Shown here one piece after another: positions 1 through 10,820 of a stretch of DNA of 64,000 nucleotides (position 1 is its first letter; each line of letters opens with the position of its first letter). A program made the translations under genes and the position numbers. The DNA comes from Omphalotus guepiniiformis (taxonomy: Eukaryota; Basidiomycota; Agaricomycetes; Agaricales; Omphalotaceae), in assembly GCA_028554645.1 (NCBI GenBank), contig JAQOOI010000079.1, positions 2,223,385-2,287,384 on the forward strand, written 5' to 3'. The notes beneath the pieces are model-generated. The model was given only the letters and a program-made list of their open reading frames with translations. It was not told the origin of the DNA and did no database searches.

Positions 1-74
1 CTGGTAGGCGAAAGAAGGAGGAGGAGAGAAGCGGGTCGACGTGAAATGTCTTATCTCAGATCTGAAGACACATC

Positions 75-1620
75 ACTCTCCACGGTCACGTGACTCGTGT
101 CCCTGGGCGGGCGGCGGCGGGCGGGCCGGGCTTGCACCACCCATCACTTACTCTCCCGACGTATTCAAGAAAAGTTTCTGACGCGTTCGTGCGTGGGGAG
201 CTTACCAAGAGCACCTCCAGAATCTCGAAAATCTCTTCCTCCTCCGTCTCCGACACCCGAAAGACTCCTGTGATAATTGAATGACAAGTCAAGCTACGCT
301 ACGTACACATCTACGATCCCTGCGTCCAGTTTGAGTATGATGTTACGGTTCAGATTACTCGGGTTACGAATGACTCCTCTCAAATGAAACCTGTAGTTTT
401 CTGATGCAATGAATACTTTTCAGCACGGTTGGGTTTCGCTGCAACAATATCGTCTCGGACCTATGTTGCCCGGGTCAGTCAGCATACAAGGTCGATGATG
501 ACTGATTAATAAGGCCTTGAGGTCGTACGAGTGGGATGGGTTATGCTCGCACTTCGTTGTACTTCGTGGCGAGATGAAGCGAGGGGGAGGTGAAGCGAAG
601 AGAGGTGAGCTATTCCAATGAGTTTGAACTTTAGGTTGGGTCGGGGGTCATGCAATGCATAAGGCGTTGGGATGTAAAAGGAATCTTTTGAACGAACAAT
701 GTCGGACGAGGAGGAGGAGGAGGAGGACTTGGAGATAGGCTGCCGAACTTGGAGAATCGAATCGAGATTGTTTGAAGGAGGAGATGAAGATGAAGATGAA
801 GATGAACGAGGCGAGGAGGAGGAGATAATAGGGAATTTGAACTTAAAAACTTGGAAGCTTGGAGATTTGGAGATTTGGTTGTGGGTGTATCGACCGTCGA
901 GAGATTTGACGGGATTGAAGATTGATGCTAGAAGGTTGATTGAATGAACAAGGCTTGAAGAGGTACTAGGTAACACTTACACCACCAACACCAGGAAACC
1001 CAGGAAACCAACCTCAGCTCGAGTCCCTCAAGCTTCGTACGTCTCCCCTCCGAGTCCCATACCCATACCCCAACCATCCATTTCCGTACCCACCGAACGA
1101 CCCCACCCCACCCCTACTCATCACTCAATCCTAGTCCTAGTCCTAATATTGCCTCAACGCCAACCACGATCACGACCCACCTTCCGCATTGCGCATTCCA
1201 CACAATCGTCCATCGACCATCGTCCATCGACCATCGGTTCTTCAACCTAAACGGAAACTCGAAGCAAAAAAAAAGACGTGACTTCGAAAGAAGCACTAGT
1301 AGTAAGGCTTGAGCTTGAAGGTTCGTCATAGATTCGTTGCGCTTGCGTTGTGCTAGAAACCGAAAACGAAAACGAAACGAAGGGCAAAACGAAAGGCAAG
1401 CGAGTCGGAGTCGGAAGGGTTGGGTTGTCTTTATTCATGGTGTGTATACACACTGTACACTACGTACCCTTTTTTTTGGTCTTGTGTGGGTAAATAAATC
1501 TTTTGTACGGTGGGCAAAGCAGATGGTGAGTAAGAGTAAGAGTAAGAGTAGGTAGGAGTAAGAGTGTACTAACTTTGAACGTTTGAACTCTCACCCTCAC
1601 ACGTTCAACGTTGTCAACCT
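75..1620. repeat. Left arm of a 1.5-kb inverted repeat
   Basis: Read in reverse complement, this stretch matches about 5740-7275 in collinear order. Shared anchors include CTCTCCACGGTCACGTG (77-92 against 7259-7274), the block around 510-540 ending in AAGGCCTT (against 6690-6735), and the GAAAACGAAAACGAAACGAA block near 1360 (against about 5960). Identity is patchy because of small indels, and I estimate 70-80% in the aligned blocks. The arm is downstream of the HMG-box gene. No gene is supported inside it: the acidic and Ser-rich reading frames are low-complexity GAG/GAT tracts. Confidence 0.75.
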
Positions 1621-2020
1621 TAAGCTGAAGCTTTTAAAGCTCATACACTCACACCCTCCTTTTAAAATCAAATTCAAATACTTGACAAATAATATACTAT
1701 ATAAACAAAACAAAACAATGCACAAAACAAAAACAATCGACGCGATTTCCAGAATTCGTTCTCCAGAATTCGTTAAGCGTTAAAGAGTTAAAGGCTACAG
1801 GGGGGTGGGGTTCCAAGTTATAGGGATATACGGTATACCAATCCGAGACTGCGAGACGAGACGAGACGAGGGAAACAGAGAAAAAGCAGGAAAGGAAACA
1901 GAGAAAGAGAAGAGAGAGAGAAGGGAGAGAGGGGGAGAGGGGGCGTTATTGATACATCTGCCGAGACCGAGAAACAAAACAAAACAAAACCAATCCAGAA
2001 AAGAAACCTCAACCGAAACC

Positions 2021-4403
2021 TTACCACCCCCCACCAACACCAACACCAACGCCAACCATCTCACCCTCCATCCCCATCCCCATCCCGAGCTCGGAAACCC
2101 CGATACCCATACCCATAACGAACGACCCACTCCGACTAAGTCCTTTCCATAGGTCCGTGAATGCTTCTGCGTCGTTTATCTGTGGTTCCGCAGCCGAGGG
2201 TTCATCTGCGCTTGTGCTCGTGTTCGTTGCGTCCGTGTGGGAGGTTGAGGCGGTGGGGGCGGGAGCAGGAGAAGAAGGATATAGGTTGGTAGAGGGGGGA
2301 GCAGGCGAGGAAGGATATGAGGAGGTTGAGGTAGAGGTAGAAGAAGAGGAAGGAAACCCAAAAGCAACTCTAACTTCCTCGATGTTCATCTCGTTTAGTG
2401 ATGTCACGTCGATGCTCATTTTTGGGGCCGCCGAGCCCCCCATACCTGCCGCACCCGTGTCGTCCATGTTGACATCTCCTTCGCCCTGGTGGTGGTGGTG
2501 GTTGCCGAGCTCGCGGTGCGGATAACCCATACCCATACCCATACCCATGGGCATGGGCATGGGCATGGGCATCGGCATGACAAGACCCATAGGCATGGGC
2601 ATCGAGTTCCCATTCCCATTCCCATGAGGATGAAGTTGAGGTCGTGGGGCGTGTATGACTGGTCGATCTAGAGGTCCGATGTTATCCTGCGCCGTGTGTA
2701 CGTAACCCATCCCGCTCATAACACCGCCCATGTAATACATCTCTTGCTCGTACCCTCCCGCGTAGATCTCCTCTTCCCCTACCGCACCCCCGGCACCCCC
2801 GGCAGCGCAGGCAGCAGCGGGAGTGGGTTGACACGCAGCCCCAGAGTCCGACCCAGAACCTTGAAACCCCCCACTTAAAAACGCAGGATCGAATAACGAA
2901 GTATCGACTTCTGGAAGTGGAAGTGCGTCGTCGTCTTCGTCGCGGGCGTCACGGAGTGAGAGTGAGAGTGAGGTTGGTGTTGAGGGTGTTGTTGATGCTG
3001 AGTATCCTGAGGAGGTTGAGGTTGAGGGGGAGTAGTAGTCGAGTTGGGGGTGGGGATTGTGGTAAGAGGGGAAATACGTGGGATCGTACGCCGAGTCGTA
3101 GTACCCGGCGCCGCTCTGGAATTGGTTTTGGTTTTGGTGGGGATGTTGGTACGGGTATGAATACCCGAAAGCAGGTTGAGCACTCGAAGATCTCCGCCCA
3201 CCTAACACAACCCTCTGTTGACGAGATATAGAAGCTACGGATGTAGGTGAAGGTGATGGGGGTCTTGTTAGGGAGTACGCTGAATAATTGTATGGGTATG
3301 TGTTTTGCGTCGAGGATGAAGAAGTGGAGGGGGAGGCGTGGGAGGAGGAGGTGTGGGAGGTGAGAGTAGGTAGAGCGATCCCGCCTCCTAATCCGGATGT
3401 AAAGTCGTTTGGTAAAGGAACTGAAGATGATCTTCGGGGTGGGTAGACGATTTGTTGTTGTTGCTGCTGTTGGTGTTGTTGTTGTTGGTGTTTCGTCGCC
3501 GCCGAGGAGGAGGAGGAATCAGCACCATTCTCCCAATGATTAACATCATCCCATTCCCTCATCTTCAATGATAGAGCATCACCTTTATGTCCCGTCATCA
3601 AGAGATTAACGAGGTACGCTTCTCTCGCTTCGCGTTTGGATTCTATTGACGACGAGGACGACGTGGACGCGGATGGTGCTTGTGATGACGAGGTGCTGGT
3701 TGTGGGGGCAGAGGAGGTGGTGGTGGTGGGGGGAGAAGTTTTTGCGTTCTTCTTGTTCTTGTTGTGAACGGGACGAAACCGATATTCGGGATACTTTTTC
3801 TTGTGTTCTGCTTTTTCGGCTCTTGCTCGAATTTCCCAGATCCGTTTTTCTTCGATTGGGAGGGATCGCCAGCAGTTGCCTTTGAAAACAGGGTATCAGA
3901 GTCAGGAGTTGTAGTAGAGGACAACGGCGGCTGCGGACTCACCAATTATCTTTGACAAAGACCCATGATTCGTTTCAATAGACCCAGGAACATGTTTCTG
4001 TCTCACGAAATCCGCTCTAAACAACATGAAGGCATTGGGTGGACGTGGGATGTACCCCAGAGACCTTCGTTTACCAGGTGGAAGTCGTCTTCTCGTAGGT
4101 GGAGGAGCTGGAGTTTCTGATGGTGGGAAGAGTGCGGAAGAAGGTGAGGAGGCGTCGGAGGTGGTTGTTAGTGAGGATGGATCCAGTGTTGGGTCGTCTT
4201 CGGAGGATTCGGAAGCGAATGTTATTGGTGTTATGTTGGGACAGAAAGTTAGTCTTGAGATTGGGTATAAACCGGGTTTTGCTGTGTACACCTGGTGGTT
4301 AGTGGTGGAAGGAAGAAGAGAAAGAGAGGAACTGACCGATGAGAGTACCTTGTGATGAACGTCTTCGTAAAAAGTTTCGTGATAAACGACGAGTTGCAGG
4401 CAT
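2021..4403 (-). CDS. HMG-box transcription factor (MATA_HMG type)
   Basis: Three exons join in frame: 4403-4349, 4281-3943 and 3879-2021, giving 750 residues. The HMG box (about residues 96-168) begins IPRPPNAFMLFRADFVRQKH, continues across intron 2 (SLSKIIG / NCWRSLP) and ends KKKYPEYRFRP, which is the full three-helix signature of the sequence-specific MATA/SOX-like subgroup. Basic residues on both sides could be a nuclear signal. The rest is low complexity: poly-Ser, poly-Gln, Tyr/Pro-rich, and Met-Pro/Met-Gly hexapeptide runs. The start is inferred: ATG at 4403 gives MPATRRLSRNF and splices in phase 1, while a shorter start at 4291 would fall in the first intron. Related basidiomycete proteins control sexual development (Coprinopsis Pcc1 is one such HMG protein), but the specific role here is inference. 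The gene lies between inverted-repeat arms. Confidence 0.85.
2522..2612 (+). repeat. Hexanucleotide ACCCAT/GGGCAT coding microsatellite
   Basis: About four ACCCAT units run straight into GGGCAT units, so the tract switches from one motif to its near complement. On the coding (minus) strand it encodes alternating Met-Pro and Met-Gly in the HMG-box protein. The mirror arrangement can fold as a hairpin and is a likely site of replication slippage. Confidence 0.8.
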
Positions 4404-5274
4404 TATTGTTCTACTTTAGAGGAACAATGAGGATGGGAAGAAAGCAAGGGATCTTTATTGTTCTCCTTTATCCGTTTATAACGTCCCCCTCCCCAAAGGA
4501 TAGGTGTGGCTGGGACCCCCGGATACTCGCTTATGAATGGAATGATCCCGCGGCACGGATGCTTCCCCATGTTTCTTTTCACTTTTTGATTCCGTTCCTT
4601 TCTCTCTCTCGCTGACTCTCACTGCATAAGTATTGCATTACACCTTCAGACAGTTCATACCACTTGACACCAACACTATTCTCGCTCAACACACTCGTTC
4701 CTCAACACACCTACTCCCGGGGTCCAAGGTGTACGAAATTAACCACATGGCCTCCCACTTCCATATATATCCACTTGCTTGTTGCTCGATTTAGTACACC
4801 GTTTGTTCTTCTCCTCTTCTCTTCGGAAAGAGGTAATTCTTGTTCATTCATCCCATCGGCTGGCTGGGCTGGCCTTATCCTTTATGTAGATGTAGATGTT
4901 GCGAACGAACGACGAGATGATCAGCATCTACTCACCCCATCCCATACCATCGACACCATCGTATTTCCATGTCGATCAGTTCTTGCACATCATGCTGTTG
5001 AGAGATCTCTGTGTATGTTACCGCTCACTCAGCCTCCCGAGTTCGAGTGTTCATGCTCGAGTTCATGTTCATGAATGTACGTACGTACGTCACTACAGTA
5101 CCGATTTTTTTGGGCCTTTGTTCTTCCTTGAGCCATTCATGGATCAGACGTTTTCATGACCCTGAGCGACAACGTTAACCATGCTTAGTACCCCGAGAAA
5201 TCGCTTCGACTAGATGAAATTAATGTTCATCTGTTCTGATAGATACGTATCTTTCATTCATACGTGTCGAATGT
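4404..5274. promoter_or_regulatory. Upstream region of the HMG-box gene
   Basis: There is no supported gene here. The stretch is CT-rich on the plus strand with several short open frames lacking family features. It holds the 5' flank and presumably the promoter of the minus-strand HMG gene starting at 4403. I see no confident TATA box or recognised operator. Confidence 0.35.
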
Positions 5275-5720
5275 TCCTTGTGGGCTGTACAACTGTACAG
5301 CTGTAACATTGGTGTACACAACGGCGTTTAACGGCTGTATCTATAGTGTTTCAGTTCGACCCCTCGGCCCGGGGGTGCGCGGCTACTATCGTCTGTGTCG
5401 TTTTCACAGATAGATAGTAGCTACGGAGAGGCAGGATACGTTGAAATTTTGATGTACCACTTACCTTGACCGTTCGGAGGTAGGTATACTCCTATCATGG
5501 ATCTCAACACACCCAGGAGAGCTACATAGGTGTTAGGGAGGGAGCAAGGGAAGTGAAAGAACATGAATTGGAGGATGGTACGGTGTATGGATTCTGGAAT
5601 GAATTCGAATTTCACGCGCACGGTCGACTTTAGATTTTAGACTTCAGACTTTAGCCTTTGGTACAGTAACATATGGTACATACATACGACTCGCAGTGAT
5701 AAGGAGGGTGAGCCTAGCTT
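5275..5720. repeat. Dispersed direct repeat, copy A
   Basis: Blocks recur in the same orientation at 9465-10340: GTACACAACGGCGTTTAACG with GGCGGCTACTAT (5310-5390 against 9475-9560), GGAGAGGCAGGATACGTTGA (5424-5443 against about 10130), the block ending GCATAGGTGTTAGGG (5520-5540 against 10205), and the CTTTGGTACATACATA block (5655-5690 against 9650-9665). The order of blocks differs between the copies, so one has been rearranged. There is no coding content. Confidence 0.65.
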
Positions 5721-5739
5721 AAAGTGTGAGCGAGGGAGG

Positions 5740-7275
5740 GAGGATGGTATGTGAGGTGAGCGTGAGGCCAACGTCAAATTTACAGCAAACCTTACTCCTC
5801 TACTCTTACTCACCAAAAAAGACCAAAACAAAACAACTACGTACGTATGTATGTACATCAAAACCAACGCCCACATCATACCCTAGACAAACAAACATTG
5901 AAACAACCCCCTTCCGACTGACGACTCTGACTCGTTTGCCCTTTCGTTTGCCTTTCGGTTTCGTTTTCGTTTTCTAGCAAAACACAACGCAAGGAATCTG
6001 TGACGAACTTCAAGCTTACCTGCTAGTTCTTCGAATTCACGATTTTGCTTCGACTCGGAGTTTCCCTTTAGTTGAAGAAACGATGGACGATGGACGATGC
6101 GATGGACGATTGTGGGGAATACGGAAGGTGGTCGTGGTCGTGAGGCATTATTAGGACTAGGACTGAGTGATGAGTAGGGGTCGTTCGGTGGGTATGGGTA
6201 TGGGACTCGGAGGGGAGGTGTACAAAGCTCGAGGGTTTCCTGGCGTTGGTCACCACGGTGTTACCTCGACAAGTCTTGTTCATTCAATCAGCCCTTCTAG
6301 CTTCAATCTCCAATCTTCAATCTTCAATCCCCGTCAAATGTTTCGTCGGTCGATATATCCACAACCAAATCTTGCAAGCTCCAAAGTCAAATTCCCCAGT
6401 ATCTCCCTCCTCGCCTAGCCTCGTTCATCGTTCATCTTCATCTTCTCCTTCATCGTTCATCTCCTCCTTCGGACAATCTCGATTCTCCAAGTTCCCCCCC
6501 ATCCCATCCCAGCCCTATCTCCCTCCTCCTCCTCCTCCTCCTCCTCGTCCGACATTGCTTGTTTGAATTCCCCTGACATCCCAACGCTTGATACCCTCGA
6601 CCCACCCCAAACTCCAAAGACATTCGAATAGCTCACCCTCTCTTCGCATCACCTCCCCCTCGCCACGAAGTACCACGAAGTACCACAAAGTGCGAACATA
6701 ACCCATCCCACTCGTACGACCTCAAGGCCTTATTAATCAGTTACCATCGACCCCTTGTCAGCATGCTGACTGACCCGCCGGGCAACATCAACATAGAGAA
6801 TCAGTCATTATCGACTCGACCCTTGTCTGCTGACTGACTGACCCCGGGGGCAACATCTGAGGGAGACGATATTGTTGCGGCGAAAGCCAAGCCAAGCCAA
6901 GCCAAATCGTGGCTGGATATTTATCAAGTCAGAAGTCAGAAAGCTAAAGCGCAGCGCTAAAGGTGAGGTTTATTCTGAGAGAAGCCTTTCGTAATCCCTA
7001 GGAATCTGAATCGTTACCCAAGGCCATTGAACTGGACGTAGAGGTACGTAGCGTAGCTTGACTTGCTGATGAAACGGTCGATTATTTTAATCACAGGAGG
7101 CGTCGGAGACGGAGGAAGAGATCTTCGAGATTCTGGGAGGTGCGCGTCAGAAACTTTTCTTGAATGAGTACGTTGGGAGAGGAAGTGACGGTGGGTGAAG
7201 TACACACAATTGAAGCCGCCCCGCGCCGCCGCCGCCGCCGCCAAGGGTATACTACTAGCCACGTGACCGTGGAGA
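5740..7275. repeat. Right arm of the 1.5-kb inverted repeat
   Basis: This is the reverse complement of about 75-1620. It contains a local duplication of its own near 6725-6860, where GACTGACCC and GGCAACATC blocks occur twice, and a GCC-rich run at 7218-7242 that matches a GGC-rich run at 105-125 in the left arm. The arm ends about 20 bp before the first ATG of the kinase-like gene. No protein-coding gene is supported inside it. Confidence 0.75.
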
Positions 7276-7296
7276 GTTGGCCGCTTTGCATTTATT

Positions 7297-9316
7297 ATGC
7301 GACCCACCGAGCGGTGCGGCACCTTTCATAACCATAGAACCCCATCCATGCATCCGATGCATCCGATTTCTCCGCATCCACCACTTCAGTTGACCATTTT
7401 TGTATTCACCGAGCGGCCTACACAGGCAAATGCTGACCGTACTCCTATTCATATGACCAACCTCCGTATTGATTGGCCGTACGAGGAATTTGCCTACAAG
7501 GTTCGTGAGCTCTTGGAATTTAAATTCCCAAGATATGCTGGTTTCGCTTTGTACCGGGTACATTTTTCTCTTTTTGTTGCTTGAAGTGGAATTTTTAAAG
7601 ATATCTTAGGGTCGCGATGAAGGTTTAAGGACACAGCAGGCACTGAGGCTCAAACTTGCGGCGAGCCCTTTCGATGAAGTGATGGAGGAGCTTGTAATCG
7701 ATGCTACGTATGAGGAGGTTTTTGGTGCCAAGCCAGAAGAACCACGGCCTCGCGTAAGTCTTATGGCTATTGCAACCCAGGCAGACACATCGCCACGCCA
7801 GGCTACACCACCAGCAACTGACGGGGAGGACGAGAATGGCGACATGCTATCACCGGAAATACGCTTCCTCAACAATACTTTCGAAATGCACCGGATGAAC
7901 GTGCGTGAGAGGGTGTCTCCCTCTGTCGCTGCGAAATCCGCAGAGTACATTCGGATACAGGCTTCGCCCGATGGCCTCCTTGATGGGCGTTTTTCTCCGG
8001 ATGGCCCAAACACTGCGGCGTATCCCATAGAGCTCTTCCATCCCGCTTTTGCGACTTACAAGAGAGACTCTGAGAATCGTGCGCTGGATGTCCCCCCAGA
8101 CTGTGTTCGCGAGGTCGCAGCGCTCATGCGAACCCTCTCCACTGTCGCCAAGGTTGAGGCTACGCGTGACACCGAGAGAGAATTGTTGGCGAAAATCCTC
8201 AAGTGCAATCTTGACAAGGTGTTGAATTCAAACAGAACAAATCGCGATTTCACGGAGCTCATCCAGACGCCCATCAATAGCATTAGTGCGGCTCCTCTCA
8301 TTCTCGATATTAAGCCTGAGCTGGGCTCCGGCGGGTTGGATCCATCTACACAGGTCTCCTTCTCCTATGAACAGTTCGTCTGTGCGCCAGAGGTGAGTCG
8401 TGGTAGTCTTCTCGACATTGTTATGTGGGTTAACTCATATATGCACTAGCGCGCTGCCCTTCTCGAGCAGACGAATTGTCCCTCGTTCTTGATAGGCCTC
8501 GCAGGACCGTGGATTGTCATATGCGGCGCTGTGATGATGCACAGGACCATTGTGCAACGCCTTTCAGCGTACGAGTGGTATGCGTGCAGTCGCGTAGGCG
8601 ACGATGCTCGAGTTCTCGCTCTCGCGCGCCAGCTCTTCGCTTTGCGCAATGGAATAGACGAGTTGAAGGTGTACTACGAAAAGCTCCAGCCATCACCCAC
8701 CCAGTTGAATGTGAATCGCTACTTTCCATCCATCACCTCGTACGTCGACGAAAACAACGAGAAGGTTGAGTTCCGTTATGTCAAGCCCCTCGAGATGAAC
8801 CTTTTGTGTATCGTGTTCTTGGCGCAGAGGCTTGACAACAATGTTGAGTTTATTGTCAAGTTTGTGAGTCGCTACAATGCCGATGTTCACAGGCATATGG
8901 CGGGGGGCGGATTTGCACCCCGACTTGTGTGTTATCAGCCATTAGGTGCGGGGTACGGCGACTGGGCGCTCGTCGCTATGGAACGCGTCGATGGCGAGAC
9001 GATATTTAGCGCGTATGGGAATGGTCCTCTTCCTGCGGAAGTCAGTGCTGCTGTACAAATTGCGTTGGATCATCTGCGAGCGAGGAAGTACATTATGCCT
9101 GATTTGCGCCGGCCGAATGTGATGCTTGTGAATGGGGACGAGCGCGTTGATCAACGTGTGAGGTTTATTGATTTTGATTGGGCGTGTGTGGAGGGTGGTG
9201 GTGCGAGGTATCCGTTTCATCTGTCGAGAGAGATTAGGGATTCGGCTGATGTTGATGATTATGTTGAGATTAGGAGGGAGCATGAGGAGAATATGTTTGA
9301 GAGGAATTTTAAATGA
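7297..9316 (+). CDS. Divergent fungal protein-kinase-like protein
   Basis: Exons 7297-7557, 7610-8392 and 8450-9316 join in phase 0 and give 636 residues. The C-terminal third looks like a kinase C-lobe. DLRRPNVML stands where the catalytic loop should be (Asp and Asn kept, the HR of HRD lost), and FIDFDWACVEGG replaces DFG with DFD, followed by the ARYPFHLS segment. LIGLAGPWIVICGAV, at the start of exon 3, marks an expanded Agaricomycete family that I recall only as 'protein kinase-like'. Some kinase-like domains of this sort occur in Crinkler-type effectors, but no Crinkler N-terminus is visible, so that link is weak inference. The start is uncertain: ATG 7453 (MTNLRIDWPYEEFAYKV) is the alternative. 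The gene lies directly beside an inverted-repeat arm, which suggests it arrived with or between repeats. Confidence 0.72.
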
Positions 9317-9464
9317 CGTTGACATTTTCGATCTTGAGATTCTTGCGTGCAGTCCAGCAGAAGCGCTTGATAGTCTTTCCTACAGTAGACATGATGGTGG
9401 TGAGAAATAACGTTAATAGTGTTTGCAAGGATACTTATAGGCTCTCATGATATCATCCGGGTCA

Positions 9465-10340
9465 TCCTTGATGTACACAACAGCGTTTAACAGCGTTTAA
9501 TGGCACGGCTGTATCTGCTTGTGTTTTAGTTTGACCCCCCTCGGGGTGGGCGGCTACTATTACTATTGTCGGTGTCGTCAGATAGGATTCTAGTATTAGT
9601 AGTACTACATAGTTGTACATGGTTGACTTTAGACTTCTTCAGACTTTAGACTTTGGTACATACATATTGTACCATCGGATGACTCGTGATAAGTACGGGC
9701 GCATGATGGAATGAAAAGATCTGAGGTCACGGTGACGAGCGGGGGAGTGTTGACATGAGTGCTGTGTAGTGTTGAGTACTAGTAAGTTGACCATGAGCGA
9801 AGGAGCACTGAAGGGGAAGGGGAAGGGAAGAGGAGGAAGGAACTTCGGGATGATGCGGAGTAGAATCGGGATGGGAATAGGCCCGATATCATGATCATAT
9901 CCCCGAGGGCGAGTACGATGCGAGCGGGAGAGGGAGGGACGGTGAAAACTGGAAGGAGGGAGGGGATTCTTTGGAAAGGAAAGTGTTGAAGTTGATTCTG
10001 AAGGACCGGGAGGAGGACTTGACGTTGAAATGCTTAGCGGCTTAGTGGATTGAGGTTCCGTTTAGGTGGCGCCTATGAGTCCATACCCAGTTTAAATAAC
10101 GACTGTACTATCTACTTGTGTAGTTTACGGAGAGGGAGGATACGTTGAGATAGATACGGTTGGGGGTGTATGATAGTACTCCAGATTTAAACGCACCCGG
10201 GAGAGTTGCATAGGTGTTAGGGGGTCGGAGCTTCTCAATTTATTGAAGAAAGATGGATGAAAAAACGAGGATCGAAACTGCCATCAAGTCGAAAGAGGAA
10301 ATAGGGAGGGACGGTGGGTTGAGATGACTCAAACTTCAGG
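9465..10340. repeat. Dispersed direct repeat, copy B (rearranged)
   Basis: Most blocks of 5275-5720 recur here in the same orientation but in another order, with about 400 bp of unrelated G-rich sequence (9690-10090) inserted. The repeat immediately follows the kinase-like gene, so that gene and the right inverted-repeat arm lie between copies A and B. Confidence 0.6.
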
Positions 10341-10820
10341 AGAGAATAAAATTTAGACGTTCACGCGTACGCGTACGTTTAGAGAGGATGTCGGTGTCAC
10401 TTGTGAGTAATACTTGAATCCATACTCATTTTTACACGACCGATTGGCATTAAATAAGGGTACGTATATCAATGGTTTGAGTAGATATACGTATCGTACG
10501 GTGCGGTATGGTATGGGACGGGGTACTTTGGTGCTTACTACACTAAAAAGTGGAGTAGAACCGAACCGAGGGGAGGTGCGTAAGTGTGAGTATACTAAGT
10601 ATGTCCAAGGAATTCGATACCGAGATAAATAAGATATGTAATCTGTATATGGTTTTTTTTGGGTTTGGGAACAGAAACGACTGGAAAGCTTTTGAGCGAA
10701 TGAATGGGAAAGGTGTAGACCGTCACCATAGTTCACGGTCGACGGTCGACGAGATTCGGAGCCTCTGCTGGGGGGATCATAACAAGGAAGAAGTACCGAG
10801 ATTACAGTGATAAGAACACC
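10341..10820. other. Intergenic, no gene recognised
   Basis: Only short open frames occur. Self-complementary ACGCGTACGCGTACG lies at about 10363-10377. This is presumably the 3' flank of the chitin deacetylase gene. Confidence 0.5.

Noticed and set aside
699..947. Acidic protein in the left repeat arm
   Set aside because: The frame is a run of GAG/GAT codons in low-complexity DNA with no counterpart frame in the other arm and no splice context.
1795..2152. Proteins encoded downstream of the HMG-box gene on either strand
   Set aside because: They come from AGAGAG- and CCAACACCAA-type simple sequence and overlap the end of the HMG coding exon.
1..7300. Complete mating-type locus
   Set aside because: An HMG box between inverted repeats is suggestive, but no homeodomain pair, pheromone receptor or pheromone precursor is visible. 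Agaricomycete mating type is normally set by those, not by HMG genes.
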